From Mycobacteroides salmoniphilum (lineage in GTDB: Bacteria > Actinomycetota > Actinomycetes > Mycobacteriales > Mycobacteriaceae): a stretch of 64,000 nucleotides of DNA. A program made the position numbers and the translations under genes. Location of the stretch: NCBI RefSeq assembly GCF_004924335.1, contig NZ_CP024633.1:3410001-3474000 (forward strand). The letters are read 5' to 3'. How positions within the stretch are numbered: position 1 is the first letter of the stretch; each line of letters begins with the position of its first letter. The notes below the pieces were generated by a model. The model saw only the letters and a program-made list of their open reading frames with translations. It ran no database searches and was not told where the DNA came from. This document shows positions 10,264 through 19,566 of this stretch, one piece after another.

Positions 10264-11493
10264 TCAGGCCGCCTGTTCCGTCACGCCGTACTTGGCCAGA
10301 ATCTTCGCGCGCTTGCCCGGCTGGACGTTCACCTTGGTGATATCGCCGTTGTAGTGATCCAGCACCCGTTGATCCATGACCTTGCGCCACAGTGGCGGGA
10401 AGTACGCCAGCGTCAGCATCGTCGCGTATCCGCTGGGCAGGTTCGGAGCGCCGTCCATGCTGCGCAGGGTCTGATAGCGCCGCGTGGGGTTGGCGTGGTG
10501 ATCGCTGTGCCGCTGCAGGTGGTACAGGAAGATGTTGGTCACCAGGTGATCCGAGTTCCAGCTGTGCTTGGGGGTGCAGCGCTCGTACCGTCCGCCGGCG
10601 ACCTTCTGCCGCAGCAGCCCGTAATGCTCCAGGTAGTTCACCGTCTCGAGGAAGGTGAATCCATAGATCGCCTGAATGATCAGGTACGGGATGACCGCGG
10701 TACCGAAGATGGCGATGGTGACCCCGAACAGCACCACCGTCATCAGCCAGGCATTCACCACGTCGTTGCTCGGGTGCAGCACAAAGCGATTCAGCCGCTT
10801 CATGCGCGTGGCCTCAAGGTTCCAGGAGGACTTCAGGCTCCCCCAGACGCTGCGCGGCCAGAAGCCCCAGAACGTCTCGCCGAATCGCGAGCTGGCCGGG
10901 TCCTCTGGTGTCGCGACGCGCACGTGGTGTCCACGGTTGTGCTCGATGTAGAAGTGGCCGTAGAACGTCTGCGCCAGCGTGATCTTCGAGAGCCAGCGCT
11001 CCAGTTCGTCCTTCTTGTGTCCCATTTCGTGGGCAGTGTTGATGCCGACTCCGCCGAGCACACCGATCGATAGTGCGATGCCCAGCTTGGAGATCCAGCT
11101 GATGCCGTTATCGAACCCGATCCAACTCAGGTCGGTGGCGGTGAAGTAGTAGGCCCCCAGGAAGAAGCTCGCGTACTGGAACGGGATGAAGATGTAGGTG
11201 CAGTACCGGTAGTACTTGTCATTCTCCAGCGCCTCCATCACCTCATCGGGCGCGTTCTCGCCGTCGGCGCCAAAGCGCAGATCCAGCAGCGGCAGGAGCA
11301 CGTACACCAGCAGTGGGCCGATCCAGAAGAAGAATGGCGAGAACTGCTGCCACCCGAGCTGGTTCATCGCATAGACAAGAGCCGTCGCGATGAAGATCGC
11401 GGTGGGCGGGATCATGCCGTACAGCCACATGTGGCGCTTGCGGTCGCGCCATGCGGCGGGCAGGTCGTGGGCTGCGTCAAGGTTTGACGTCAT
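10264..11493 (-). CDS. alkB: Alkane 1-monooxygenase AlkB
   Basis: Integral-membrane diiron hydroxylase of 409 residues that oxidises medium- or long-chain n-alkanes to 1-alkanols using electrons from rubredoxin. Histidine boxes for the diiron centre are at HEMGH (155-159), EHNRGHH (184-190) and LQRHSDHH (326-333), with the AlkB-specific NYLEHYG at 286-292. Several membrane helices lie in the first 150 and at about 245-285 residues. The ATG giving MTSNLDAAHDLP has a strong GAGGAGA 6-12 bases upstream. An in-frame start 47 codons earlier would run through the operator region and is unlikely. It heads the alkB-rubA-rubB-regulator operon. Confidence 0.97.
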   Translation of the reverse strand: MTSNLDAAHDLPAAWRDRKRHMWLYGMIPPTAIFIATALVYAMNQLGWQQFSPFFFWIGPLLVYVLLPLLDLRFGADGENAPDEVMEALENDKYYRYCTYIFIPFQYASFFLGAYYFTATDLSWIGFDNGISWISKLGIALSIGVLGGVGINTAHEMGHKKDELERWLSKITLAQTFYGHFYIEHNRGHHVRVATPEDPASSRFGETFWGFWPRSVWGSLKSSWNLEATRMKRLNRFVLHPSNDVVNAWLMTVVLFGVTIAIFGTAVIPYLIIQAIYGFTFLETVNYLEHYGLLRQKVAGGRYERCTPKHSWNSDHLVTNIFLYHLQRHSDHHANPTRRYQTLRSMDGAPNLPSGYATMLTLAYFPPLWRKVMDQRVLDHYNGDITKVNVQPGKRAKILAKYGVTEQAA

Positions 11494-11568
11494 CGTCACT
11501 TCTCCTCGGTTCAAATCTTCGTGAGGTGCGTCACCGAACAGATTTGACGATAGGACATGATTCGTCGC

Positions 11569-11580
11569 TTGTCTAGACAA
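11569..11580. promoter_or_regulatory. Candidate operator of the alkB operon (TTGTCTAGACAA palindrome)
   Basis: A perfect 12-bp palindrome lies 76 bases upstream of the alkB start, in an AT-rich patch inside an otherwise GC-rich region. The operon encodes its own TetR regulator, and TetR proteins bind such dyads, so this is the best local candidate for its operator. The link is inference; no footprint evidence is available here. Confidence 0.55.
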
Positions 11581-11650
11581 ATAAGTATGTTTTGTAAAGT
11601 GCCTGGTGGTGCGCGTCACCCAGAAAGGGGCCAACGGAGACGGAGGCGGC

Positions 11651-13126
11651 CTACTGCTCGACGGCCACGCGGAGCCCGAGCACCGAGTGCCGGCGACTGT
11701 AGGCGAAGTAGACGATCACGCCGATGAACATCCAGGCCAACGCGAACATCCAGGTGCGCACGGCAAGGTTGAGCATCAGCCATCCGCACGCCAGGATCGC
11801 GACGATCGGCAGCCACGGCACACCCGGGGCCCGGAAGGCACGCGGTAGGTCGGGACGGGACCGCCGCAGCACGATGACGCCGGCCGAGACGAGCACAAAG
11901 GCGAACAGCGTGCCGACATTGACGATCTCCTCCAGACCCTCGATCGGGGTGAAGGCTGCGGCCAGCGCGACAAGGAAGCCGACGATCAGGGTGATCCGTA
12001 TCGGCGTACCGTGCGATCCGGTTCTCGCCAGTTCACGCGGCAACAGTCCGTCGCGGCACATCGCGAAGATGACCCGGATCTGTCCGAGCATCAGCACCAT
12101 GACGACCGTGGTCAGCCCGGCCAGCGCGCCGATCGCGATGACCTTGGCCGCCCAGTCGACACCGTTGAGGTGGAAAGCCGTGGACAGGTTCGGATGCGAA
12201 TCAGCTGCTCGCAGATCGCTGTACTTGACCATCCCGGAGAGCACCACTGTGACCGCGACGTACAGGACGGTGACGATGACGAGCGAGGCGATGATGCCGC
12301 GCGGCACATCCTTTTGCGGGTTCCGTGTTTCCTCCGCCGTGGTGGCGACGACATCGAAGCCGATGAACGCGAAGAACACGATCGACGCGCCCGCTAACAC
12401 CCCGAACCAGCCGTACTGGCTTCCGGAACCGCCGGCGACGAACGAGAACAGGGACTGATCCAGTCCGGTCCTGCTGGAACTCCCCGCCTCCGCCGGTGGG
12501 ATGAACGGGGCGTAGTTGGACGCCTTGATGAAGAAGGCCCCGACGATGATCACCAGCAGCACCACCAGAACCTTGACCGTGGTGATGACGAGAGACACCC
12601 GCGAGGACAGCTTGGTGCCGACAGCGAGCAGCACCGTCAACACCGAGACAATGAGCAATGCACCCCAGTCGACCTTGAGCGCTCCGAGATGCACTGCGCC
12701 ACTGGAGAACCCAAACACCGTGCTCAGATAGCTCGACCAGCCTTTGGCGACGGTGGCCGCGCCGACCGAGAACTCCAGAATGAGGTCCCATCCCAGGATC
12801 CAGGCGGCGAACTCGCCGAACGTCGCATAGGAGAACGTATAGGCGCTGCCGGCAACAGGAATGGTCGATGCGAACTCGGCGTAGCACATGGCGGCCAGAC
12901 CGCACCCGATCGCGGCCATGATGAAGGAGAGCGAGATCGCCGGACCGGTGACATTGGCCGCAGTCGACGCCGTGACGGTGAAGATACCGGCTCCGATGAC
13001 CACCGAGACCCCGAAAACGGTGAGGTCCCACCACGTTAGGTCCCTACGGAGCTTTGTTTCCGGCTCATCGGTGTCTGCGATCGACTGTTCGACAGACTTC
13101 GTTCGCCACAATCCGCTACCTGGCAT
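11651..13126 (-). CDS. APC-superfamily amino-acid permease
   Basis: Cytoplasmic-membrane transporter of 491 residues with about 12-14 predicted helices, orthologous by position and sequence to Rv3253c and of the cationic amino-acid transporter group. The first helix carries the APC signature VFGVSVVIGAGIFTVTAS, and a later helix has FFAFIGFDVVATTAEETRNPQ, typical of this group. I chose the ATG giving MPGSGLWRTKSVEQS, the start seen in the family; an earlier in-frame ATG adds six residues. The gene is upstream of alkB on the same strand, but the 157-base gap with its palindrome suggests separate transcription. Confidence 0.9.
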   Translation of the reverse strand: MPGSGLWRTKSVEQSIADTDEPETKLRRDLTWWDLTVFGVSVVIGAGIFTVTASTAANVTGPAISLSFIMAAIGCGLAAMCYAEFASTIPVAGSAYTFSYATFGEFAAWILGWDLILEFSVGAATVAKGWSSYLSTVFGFSSGAVHLGALKVDWGALLIVSVLTVLLAVGTKLSSRVSLVITTVKVLVVLLVIIVGAFFIKASNYAPFIPPAEAGSSSRTGLDQSLFSFVAGGSGSQYGWFGVLAGASIVFFAFIGFDVVATTAEETRNPQKDVPRGIIASLVIVTVLYVAVTVVLSGMVKYSDLRAADSHPNLSTAFHLNGVDWAAKVIAIGALAGLTTVVMVLMLGQIRVIFAMCRDGLLPRELARTGSHGTPIRITLIVGFLVALAAAFTPIEGLEEIVNVGTLFAFVLVSAGVIVLRRSRPDLPRAFRAPGVPWLPIVAILACGWLMLNLAVRTWMFALAWMFIGVIVYFAYSRRHSVLGLRVAVEQ

Positions 13127-13179
13127 TACGGCAGTCTCGCACAAGCCCCATGCTCACGATGGTTGATCACACCGGCTAG

Positions 13180-14103
13180 CTAAGAATTGACGGTCGAACG
13201 ATCCAGATCGGGCTCGAGGTAGATCACCTGCGCGATCGGCACCGCCTCGCGCACCCGCCGTTCTGCGGCGTCAATCGTGGCAGCGACCAGCGGCAGATCC
13301 GCGTGAGGAGCGATCGCGATCTTGGCCGCGACCAGCAGCTCCTCCGGGCCCAGATATTGGGTACGGCAATGAATTACCCGTTCGACGTGATCGGTTCCGG
13401 TCAGCGCATCCAGGATCGCCTGCTCCTGCGCCGCGGTCGCACCTTCGCCGATCAGCAGGCTCTTCATCTCAACCATCAGCACAATCGCGATGATGCCCAG
13501 CAGTACACCGATCGCCATGGTGCCGATCCCGTCCCAGACCGGGTCGCCCGTCAGGATCGTCATGCCCACGCCAAACAGTGCGAAGGCCAGCCCCAGTAGG
13601 GCACCGGTGTCTTCGAGCAGCACGACGGGAAGCTCGGGGTTGCGTGAGTTACGGATGAACTGCCACCAGCTGGCCTTGCCCTTAAGCGGTTTGGACTCCA
13701 CGAACGCGGTACGAAAGCTGTAGCCCTCCAGCCCTATCGCCAACACCAGGATCACGACCGCAACAATGGGCGACTGAAGATGCTCGGGTGCGTGGATCTT
13801 GTGATAGCCCTCGTACAGCGCGAAGACCGAACCAAGGGTGAACAGCACCAGGGCGACCACAAACGAGTAGAAGAATCGGCTACGCCCATATCCGAACGGG
13901 TGCAGGCGATCTGCTTCCTTACTTGCCGCGCGCTGTCCGTAAAGCAGCAGGCCCTGGTTAGAGGTATCCGCCACCGAGTGCACGGACTCGGCGAGCATCG
14001 ACGAACTCCCGGTGATCAGGAAGCCGACGAACTTGGCCGCAGCAATGCCGGCATTGGCCGCCAGCGCCGCGATGATCGCCTTCTTACTGCCGCCTGCAGA
14101 CAT
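13180..14103 (-). CDS. Cation diffusion facilitator family transporter
   Basis: Membrane divalent-cation exporter of 307 residues, most like the ZNT9/CDF branch. N-terminal helices include the metal-site motif HSVADTSNQ, and a later helix holds the paired acidic site EDTGALLG. Around six membrane segments precede a cytoplasmic C-terminal domain (from about residue 215) of the ferredoxin-like CDF type. Probable substrates are Zn, Fe, Mn or Co, which cannot be resolved from sequence. It ends 53 bases downstream of the permease start and lies upstream of it on the same strand. In M. tuberculosis a different gene (Rv3254) lies here. Confidence 0.9.
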   Translation of the reverse strand: MSAGGSKKAIIAALAANAGIAAAKFVGFLITGSSSMLAESVHSVADTSNQGLLLYGQRAASKEADRLHPFGYGRSRFFYSFVVALVLFTLGSVFALYEGYHKIHAPEHLQSPIVAVVILVLAIGLEGYSFRTAFVESKPLKGKASWWQFIRNSRNPELPVVLLEDTGALLGLAFALFGVGMTILTGDPVWDGIGTMAIGVLLGIIAIVLMVEMKSLLIGEGATAAQEQAILDALTGTDHVERVIHCRTQYLGPEELLVAAKIAIAPHADLPLVAATIDAAERRVREAVPIAQVIYLEPDLDRSTVNS

Positions 14104-14143
14104 CGACTCTCCTTCTGTTCCCTACGCCTTGCGCCGTGGATCG

Positions 14144-15361
14144 CTATGCGTCCGCGTCGACTGTTGCCATGAACACGCGGGCATCGGACTGCCCGATCAG
14201 CGTGACACTTCCACCGTCGGCAGGCACCCACACCGACTGTCCCGCGTGCACCGCGAGGTCCGGACCCGAACCGTCCAACCGCACGCCGCCTTGGGTACAC
14301 AGCAGTATCCGCGGTCCCTTGATCCCTATCGGTATGCGCTCGCCATCCACCAGATCGAAACGCGACAACGCGAATTCCCTGGCGGGCGTCAGATACCGAG
14401 TCTGGGCACCGTCGGTGACGGTCTCGACGTGCAGGTGCTTCTCGGCCGCAGGCGAGAAATCCAGCACCCGAAGCAATTCGGGTACGTCGACGTGTTTGGG
14501 GGTGAGCCCGCCCCGCAGCACGTTATCGGAGTTGGCCATGATCTCAACCGCCAGGCCGCGCAAGTACGCATGCAGGTTTCCGGCGGGCAGATAGATCCCC
14601 TCCCCCGGTTCCAGGGTGAGCCGGTTCAACAACAGCGAGGCAAGCACGCCCGCATCGGCGGGATACCGCTCACCCAACTCCAAGAGTGTGCGCGCCTCGC
14701 CGACGAAGCGCTCATCCCCGGAGGACAAATAACGCACCGCGCCGTCGAGCACCGACGGCACCAACAGATCCAGGCTCGGCTGAGGCAGGGTTATCCAGGT
14801 GGTGAACAGGGCTCGCAGCCCGTCGGCATCGGACTGACCGGCCAGCAGATTCACATACGGCGTCAACGCATCGACATCCAAAGCGCGAAAGAGTTCGACG
14901 GTATCGCCGGGATCACGGAAGCCCGCCAGCGCCTCGAAACGGTCCAGCGCCACAACCAGTTCCGGCTTGTGATTGCGATCGCGATAATTGCGCACCGGAG
15001 AGTTGAGCGGCACCCCCGCCGCCTCTTCGTGTGCGTACCCGTCGGACGCCTGCCGCGCACTGGGGTGGGCCTGCAAGGACAGCGGCTCATCAGCCGCCAG
15101 CACCTTGAGCAGGAACGGCAGCTGATCACCGAACTCGGCCACCGACGCCGGTCCCAACTGGCCTGCCGGATCCGCTGCCACCACATCGAGCAATGAGTGT
15201 GCGCCACTGTCGGTTTCCAGGTAGGCCGGGTCGGCCGGGTGCGCACCCAGCCACAGTTCGGCCTCGGGGTGCGGTGTAGGCGTGGGGCGTCCGGTGAACT
15301 CGGCGATCGCCGTCCGCGAACCCCAGGCGTACGTCCTGATCGCCCCCCTGAGCAGATTCAC
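14144..15361 (-). CDS. manA: Mannose-6-phosphate isomerase, type I
   Basis: Zinc enzyme of 405 residues interconverting fructose-6-phosphate and mannose-6-phosphate, supplying mannose for GDP-mannose, PIMs, LAM and other glycoconjugates. The cupin core shows zinc-site motifs LSLQAHPSARQA and DRNHKPELVVAL, and the later IYLPAGNLHAYLRGLAVEIM. It starts four bases inside the preceding SIS-like gene (ATGA overlap), forming an operon with that gene and manB. Length matches M. tuberculosis ManA (408). Confidence 0.96.
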   Translation of the reverse strand: MNLLRGAIRTYAWGSRTAIAEFTGRPTPTPHPEAELWLGAHPADPAYLETDSGAHSLLDVVAADPAGQLGPASVAEFGDQLPFLLKVLAADEPLSLQAHPSARQASDGYAHEEAAGVPLNSPVRNYRDRNHKPELVVALDRFEALAGFRDPGDTVELFRALDVDALTPYVNLLAGQSDADGLRALFTTWITLPQPSLDLLVPSVLDGAVRYLSSGDERFVGEARTLLELGERYPADAGVLASLLLNRLTLEPGEGIYLPAGNLHAYLRGLAVEIMANSDNVLRGGLTPKHVDVPELLRVLDFSPAAEKHLHVETVTDGAQTRYLTPAREFALSRFDLVDGERIPIGIKGPRILLCTQGGVRLDGSGPDLAVHAGQSVWVPADGGSVTLIGQSDARVFMATVDADA

Positions 15362-16425
15362 AGCCCGGATCTCCCCCCGCCAAGCCGGGCGTACACCGAG
15401 GCCATTTCGAGCCGCGTCGCGAGCATCATCAGCTGCGCGAGCTCCGACGGCTGAGCCCCCAGGTCGCCGAGGTCGGTGGTGCTCACCAGCTCGGTCTCGT
15501 CGACGCCATCGATCCTCGAGGCAACCGATTGGAAGTCGCTATCGGTCGCAAGAGCAAGGATCCGCGGTCGACCACCACTACGGGGACCATCGATGAACTC
15601 ATCATGAAACAGCGAGCTCTCACCAGAGCTCCTGCTCGACAACGTGTCCCGCATCGCGGCCAACGCCTGCGGGAGACCGCATGCGGTCGCGGTGCGCTGC
15701 GTCAGCCTCAGCAGCGTCGCCGCCGCGTGTTGAGCCAGCGCCACGGTGGCCGATCGATCCCCGCAGAACACCACGGGACCACCGGTCAAGCGCGTGGCAA
15801 TCACCTTGGCGGCGTTGGTGAAGACCTCCCGCCCCACGGTGTTTCGGGATACCTCACCATCCACCTCGTCGGCGATGGTCATGACGTCAGGTGCGACGGC
15901 CTTATCGAGCGCTCCCAGCACTGCCACGCCGACGGCCAGATTGTGGGCGAGGCTGAAAGTGTCCGGCACCCGCAAACGGGGTGCCAGCGAAATCGTCCGC
16001 CCGGCACCGGCATATGCCAAAGGACCCTCATCGGGTGCGGCAATGACAACCCGGGCACCACGGCGAGTACCCACCGACACCGCAGCACCGAGGGCCGGGT
16101 CACCGGCATCGTCGCCGGCGACCACCATGACATCGAGCGGGCCTACCCATACCGGTGCGCGGGTGGCAGTCAGGAACGGAAGGCTCACCGTATCCGACAG
16201 TGCCCCAGCCAAAACCGCTCCGGCCGTGGCGGCGGTGCCGCGACCCGCCACCCAGACGACGGCGCGCGACCGGTCCTCCGACTGAAGCGACTCCAGGGCG
16301 CCCTCGGCAACGGCGGTGCCGACAGCACGCACCTGCGAGCCAGCCATCGACGCGGCCTGCAGCGAGCCATCGCGGTCTGCCGCCAAGAGCGCCTCGGCGT
16401 CGTCGAGATCGATGGTGGCGTTCAT
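15358..16425 (-). CDS. SIS-domain (TobH-like) phosphosugar isomerase-like protein
   Basis: Protein of 355 residues orthologous by position to Rv3256c, which always sits between manB and manA in mycobacteria. The sequence resembles sugar-isomerase (SIS) proteins: a glycine-rich nucleotide/sugar-binding region VWVAGRGTAATAGAVLAGAL near residue 70, a second half starting near 190, and a C-terminal segment like bifunctional phosphoglucose/phosphomannose isomerases. Catalytic activity is unproven. The ATG giving MNATIDLDDAEAL shares one base with the manB stop (TGATG). An upstream in-frame start lies inside manB and is unlikely. Context points to mannose or glucose phosphate metabolism. Confidence 0.85.
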   Translation of the reverse strand: MNATIDLDDAEALLAADRDGSLQAASMAGSQVRAVGTAVAEGALESLQSEDRSRAVVWVAGRGTAATAGAVLAGALSDTVSLPFLTATRAPVWVGPLDVMVVAGDDAGDPALGAAVSVGTRRGARVVIAAPDEGPLAYAGAGRTISLAPRLRVPDTFSLAHNLAVGVAVLGALDKAVAPDVMTIADEVDGEVSRNTVGREVFTNAAKVIATRLTGGPVVFCGDRSATVALAQHAAATLLRLTQRTATACGLPQALAAMRDTLSSRSSGESSLFHDEFIDGPRSGGRPRILALATDSDFQSVASRIDGVDETELVSTTDLGDLGAQPSELAQLMMLATRLEMASVYARLGGGRSGL

Positions 16426-17825
16426 CAGGTCGCGGCCTCGGTGCGGTCGACCAACGCGGTGACTCGTGCGACCACGGCCGCCACATCTTCGTCGGTGCGC
16501 GCCTCCACATTGAGGCGCAGCAATGGCTCGGTGTTCGAGGTGCGCAGGTTGAACCACGTCCCGGTGCCGATGTCGACGGTGACACCATCGAGGTGGTCGA
16601 TCGAAACTATCTGTGTACCAAATGACTTCAGTACTTCATCGATACATGCCTTGGCATTCGACACGCGGAAGTTAATCTCGCCGGAGGACGCGTACCGCTC
16701 GTAATCAGACATGAGATCCGACAGCGGCCGGTCTTGCTCACCGAGAGCCGCCAGCACATGCAGCGCCGCCAGCATGCCGGAGTCGGCACCCCAGAAGTCG
16801 CGGAAGTAGTAGTGCGCGGAGTGCTCACCGCCGAAGATCGCCCCCGTCTCGGCCATCAACGCCTTGATGAACGAGTGACCGACTCGCGACCGCACCGGCG
16901 TTCCCCCGTGCTCGACGACGAGCTCGGGGACGGCACGAGAGGTGATCAGGTTGTGGATGACGGTGCCACCGATTTCCCGCTCCAGCTCTCGGCGCGCCAC
17001 CAAAGCGGTTACCGCGGAAGGAGATACGGCCCGTCCACGCTCGTCAACCACAAAGCACCGGTCGGCATCACCATCGAAGGCCAGACCGATGTCGGCGCCT
17101 TCCGAAAGGACAAAGGCCTGTAGATCGCGCAGGTTCTCAGGATCGAGCGGATTGGCTTCGTGGTTGGGAAAATTACCATCCAACTCGAAGTACAACGGCG
17201 CGAGCGCGATCGACGCAATCGCACCCAGCACCGCCGGTGTCGTGTGCCCGGCCATGCCGTTTCCCGCATCCACTGCCACCCGAAGCGGGCGCGCGCCATT
17301 CAACTGAACCAGTGACCGCAGGAACTCGCCATACTCGGCGAGGACATCACGCTCGGAGACGGTGCCCGCCGGACCGTCAAACACCGGCACGCCGTTGATC
17401 AGCTCATCGCTGATGATGGACAGTCCGGTGTCCTTGCCCACGGGCTTGGCACCCGCGCGGCACAGCTTGATTCCGTTGTAGGCGGCCGGATTGTGACTGG
17501 CGGTGAACATGGCCCCCGGGCATTCCAATATCCCCGAAGCGAAATACAGCTGGTCGGTGGATGCGAGCCCGATCAGCACGACGTCAACACCCTGTGCGGT
17601 AACACCCGCGGTGAACGCCTGCGCCAGACCGGGCGACGAGTCCCGCATGTCGCGACCCACCACGATCCGCAGCGGTGCATCGGCGTCCGCCCGCTCGGCT
17701 TTGACCAGCCGCGCGAACGAGGAACCCACGTCGAAGACAAAGGACTCGTCGATCTGCTCACCCAGAAGGCCACGAACGTCGTACGCCTTGATGACTGCGT
17801 GGACAGCGTCGGCGGACCGGGCCAT
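16425..17825 (-). CDS. manB: Phosphomannomutase/phosphoglucomutase
   Basis: Alpha-D-phosphohexomutase of 466 residues converting mannose-6-phosphate to mannose-1-phosphate, the step between ManA and the guanylyltransferase. All four family loops are visible: the phosphoserine loop FTASHNPAAYNGIK (Ser110), the metal loop AFDGDADRCFV, the sugar-binding GGEHSAHYYF and the C-terminal phosphate-binding RTSNTEPLLRL. It is coupled to the SIS-like gene and manA downstream. M. tuberculosis names for these genes (manB, pmmA) vary between databases. Confidence 0.96.
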   Translation of the reverse strand: MARSADAVHAVIKAYDVRGLLGEQIDESFVFDVGSSFARLVKAERADADAPLRIVVGRDMRDSSPGLAQAFTAGVTAQGVDVVLIGLASTDQLYFASGILECPGAMFTASHNPAAYNGIKLCRAGAKPVGKDTGLSIISDELINGVPVFDGPAGTVSERDVLAEYGEFLRSLVQLNGARPLRVAVDAGNGMAGHTTPAVLGAIASIALAPLYFELDGNFPNHEANPLDPENLRDLQAFVLSEGADIGLAFDGDADRCFVVDERGRAVSPSAVTALVARRELEREIGGTVIHNLITSRAVPELVVEHGGTPVRSRVGHSFIKALMAETGAIFGGEHSAHYYFRDFWGADSGMLAALHVLAALGEQDRPLSDLMSDYERYASSGEINFRVSNAKACIDEVLKSFGTQIVSIDHLDGVTVDIGTGTWFNLRTSNTEPLLRLNVEARTDEDVAAVVARVTALVDRTEAAT

Positions 17826-17968
17826 GACGAGAGTGCTCCTATTGATCTATCGAGAGAGAGGACGTTAGGTGTCGCTGGCCAGCCTAGTGGTCGGCGAGTA
17901 TCCAACGTGAACGTCCGGCGAGAGGCTACAGAATGTCATCAGGCCGAGCCGAAAGTACCTGATCAGAG

Positions 17969-18379
17969 TTACTCGGCTGGATCAGGCAGAACCCGCAGGT
18001 GCCCACGACGCCGCCCGACCGGAGCCGGATGCACGGGCCTGGGGGCAGCCGAGGTGGCGGGCAATCCCATATCGAGGGCCGGCTCGCTGAATCCGGCCGC
18101 GGCCACCCGGACACCGGCAGGTTCCCGCACCGCGTCCGCCAGGGCAACCAGGTCGTCATCCTCGGGATTCGATGGCAAGGGACCGTTGTACCGGACGAGC
18201 TCCCACCCACGGGGCGCGGTGATCCGGCTCGCGTGCTGCGCGCACAGATCCCACGAATGCGGCTCGCTGGACGTGGCCAGCGGCCCGACCACGGCCGTCG
18301 AGTCCGCGTAGACGAACGTCAACGTCGCCACAGCGGGACTCGGGCACCCGGGCCGACAGCAACGACGGGGGGCTCTCAC
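17969..18379 (-). CDS. DUF3499 family protein (Rv3258c ortholog)
   Basis: Small cytoplasmic protein of 136 residues of unknown function, conserved in actinobacteria next to manB. The N-terminus has cysteine pairs CCRPGC and, about 40 residues later, CAQH, which could bind a metal. The core THL-type strand region reads ATLTFVYADSTAVVGPLATS. The rest is low-complexity and proline/alanine-rich. I chose the GTG just before RAPRRCCRPGCP because conservation begins there; an earlier in-frame start would add 48 residues that overlap the divergent promoter region. It is divergent from the metallopeptidase-like gene. Confidence 0.8.
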   Translation of the reverse strand: MRAPRRCCRPGCPSPAVATLTFVYADSTAVVGPLATSSEPHSWDLCAQHASRITAPRGWELVRYNGPLPSNPEDDDLVALADAVREPAGVRVAAAGFSEPALDMGLPATSAAPRPVHPAPVGRRRGHLRVLPDPAE

Positions 18380-18530
18380 AAACGTTGAGGCTAGCGTGCG
18401 CAAACACGTTCCGACCCGCAGACACGCGCTGTGAACCGACCGAGACCCTCCGGTGATCGGGCAGAGACCCCGGGGTGACCGGCTCGTTGTATTCGTCAGC
18501 CACAGGCGCCACACCGTTACCATTTCCCGT

Positions 18531-19031
18531 ATGTCACGTGATGGACGGCGCGGCGGCTCGCCGAGCGGGTCGAGCTCGCAGGGCTCTCGAAGGGGGCGCG
18601 ATTTCCGTGGCCCACTCCTACCGCCGACCGTTCCCGGCTGGCGCTCACGCGCCGAGCGTTTCGATATGGCGGTCCTGGAGGCCTATGAGCCGATCGAACG
18701 GGCGTGGCAGTCACGACTGGAGGGTCTGGATGTGGCGGTCGATGAAATTCCACGCATCCAGCCGAAGGATCCCGAGTCGGTGCAGTGGCCGCCGGAGGTC
18801 ATCGCGGACGGACCGATCCCGCTGGCAAGGCTGATTCCTGCTGGTGTGGACACCCGGGGAAACACCACCCGGGCACGAATTGTCCTATTCCGCAAGCCGA
18901 TTGAATTACGCGCGAAGAAATCTGGGGATTTGTCGGATCTCCTGCACGATCTACTGGTCGCGCAGGTTGCCACCCACTTGGGGGTGGAACCGTCGGTGAT
19001 CGACCCATCCATCACCGACGAGGGCGATTAA
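18531..19031 (+). CDS. Metallopeptidase-like (zincin fold, DUF1025 type) protein, Rv3259 ortholog
   Basis: Protein of 166 residues whose C-terminal half aligns with the small zincin-like family (ARIVLFRKPIELRA, then a helix and VATHLGV). In active members that helix holds an HExxH motif. Here the aligned stretch reads LLVAQVATHLGV, so the first histidine and the glutamate are lost. The protein is therefore probably not a zinc peptidase. The N-terminus is basic and disordered (MSRDGRRGGSPSGSSSQG). Function unknown. It converges with whiB2, 28 bases away. Confidence 0.82.
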   Translation: MSRDGRRGGSPSGSSSQGSRRGRDFRGPLLPPTVPGWRSRAERFDMAVLEAYEPIERAWQSRLEGLDVAVDEIPRIQPKDPESVQWPPEVIADGPIPLARLIPAGVDTRGNTTRARIVLFRKPIELRAKKSGDLSDLLHDLLVAQVATHLGVEPSVIDPSITDEGD

Positions 19032-19059
19032 CCCGCCCAGTCGAGCACAGAACGCGGAG

Positions 19060-19416
19060 CTAGATGATGCCCCGCTTCAGGCGACGGCGCTCACGCTCGG
19101 ACAGCCCACCCCAGATGCCGAACCGCTCGTCGTTGGCCAGCGCGGACTCAAGGCACTCGTCCTTGACCTCGCAGCCCTGGCAGATGCGCTTGGCCTCGCG
19201 AGTCGACCCACCCTTCTCAGGGAAGAACGCCTCGGGATCGGTCTGTGCGCACAGTGCCTTCTCTTGCCACTGATCGTCAGCGACACCGATCAGTGCATCA
19301 ACATCGTTCTGCACCAACGTCAGATGCGGACGTGCGGGCGGCAAGCCCGTCGCACCCGTGCCAACGCCGGAACTCAGCTCGTCGTGTACGCCAAATTCAT
19401 TGCGCCCAAACAGCAT
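19060..19416 (-). CDS. whiB2: Transcriptional regulator WhiB2 (WhmD)
   Basis: Iron-sulfur protein of 118 residues required for septum formation and division in mycobacteria (WhmD in M. smegmatis). The four cluster cysteines are at 56, 79, 82 and 88 (C-x22-C-x2-C-x5-C), followed by the beta-turn GIWGG and the basic DNA-binding tail SERERRRLKRGII. The start ATG has GGAGG eight bases upstream, which supports an N-terminus of about 50 residues before the first cysteine, as in M. smegmatis rather than the shorter M. tuberculosis protein. It is divergent from fbiA across a 288-base region. Confidence 0.96.
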   Translation of the reverse strand: MLFGRNEFGVHDELSSGVGTGATGLPPARPHLTLVQNDVDALIGVADDQWQEKALCAQTDPEAFFPEKGGSTREAKRICQGCEVKDECLESALANDERFGIWGGLSERERRRLKRGII

Positions 19417-19566
19417 CGTCCCGCCTCCTCACTGTTCCTCTTGCATCCCAATACAGCTCGTAATGCCCGGTTTCGTGCCACATCTTAGTTTTCTCGGCCA
19501 TTCCCATTCGAACATCTGATCGAATCCCAGTCTGCGCCTGTAACTTCCAAACTCAGCCCGAGGAAT

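Noticed and set aside
14012..15196. 394-codon open frame on the + strand opposite manA
   Set aside because: Shadow frame; manA motifs on the other strand are intact.
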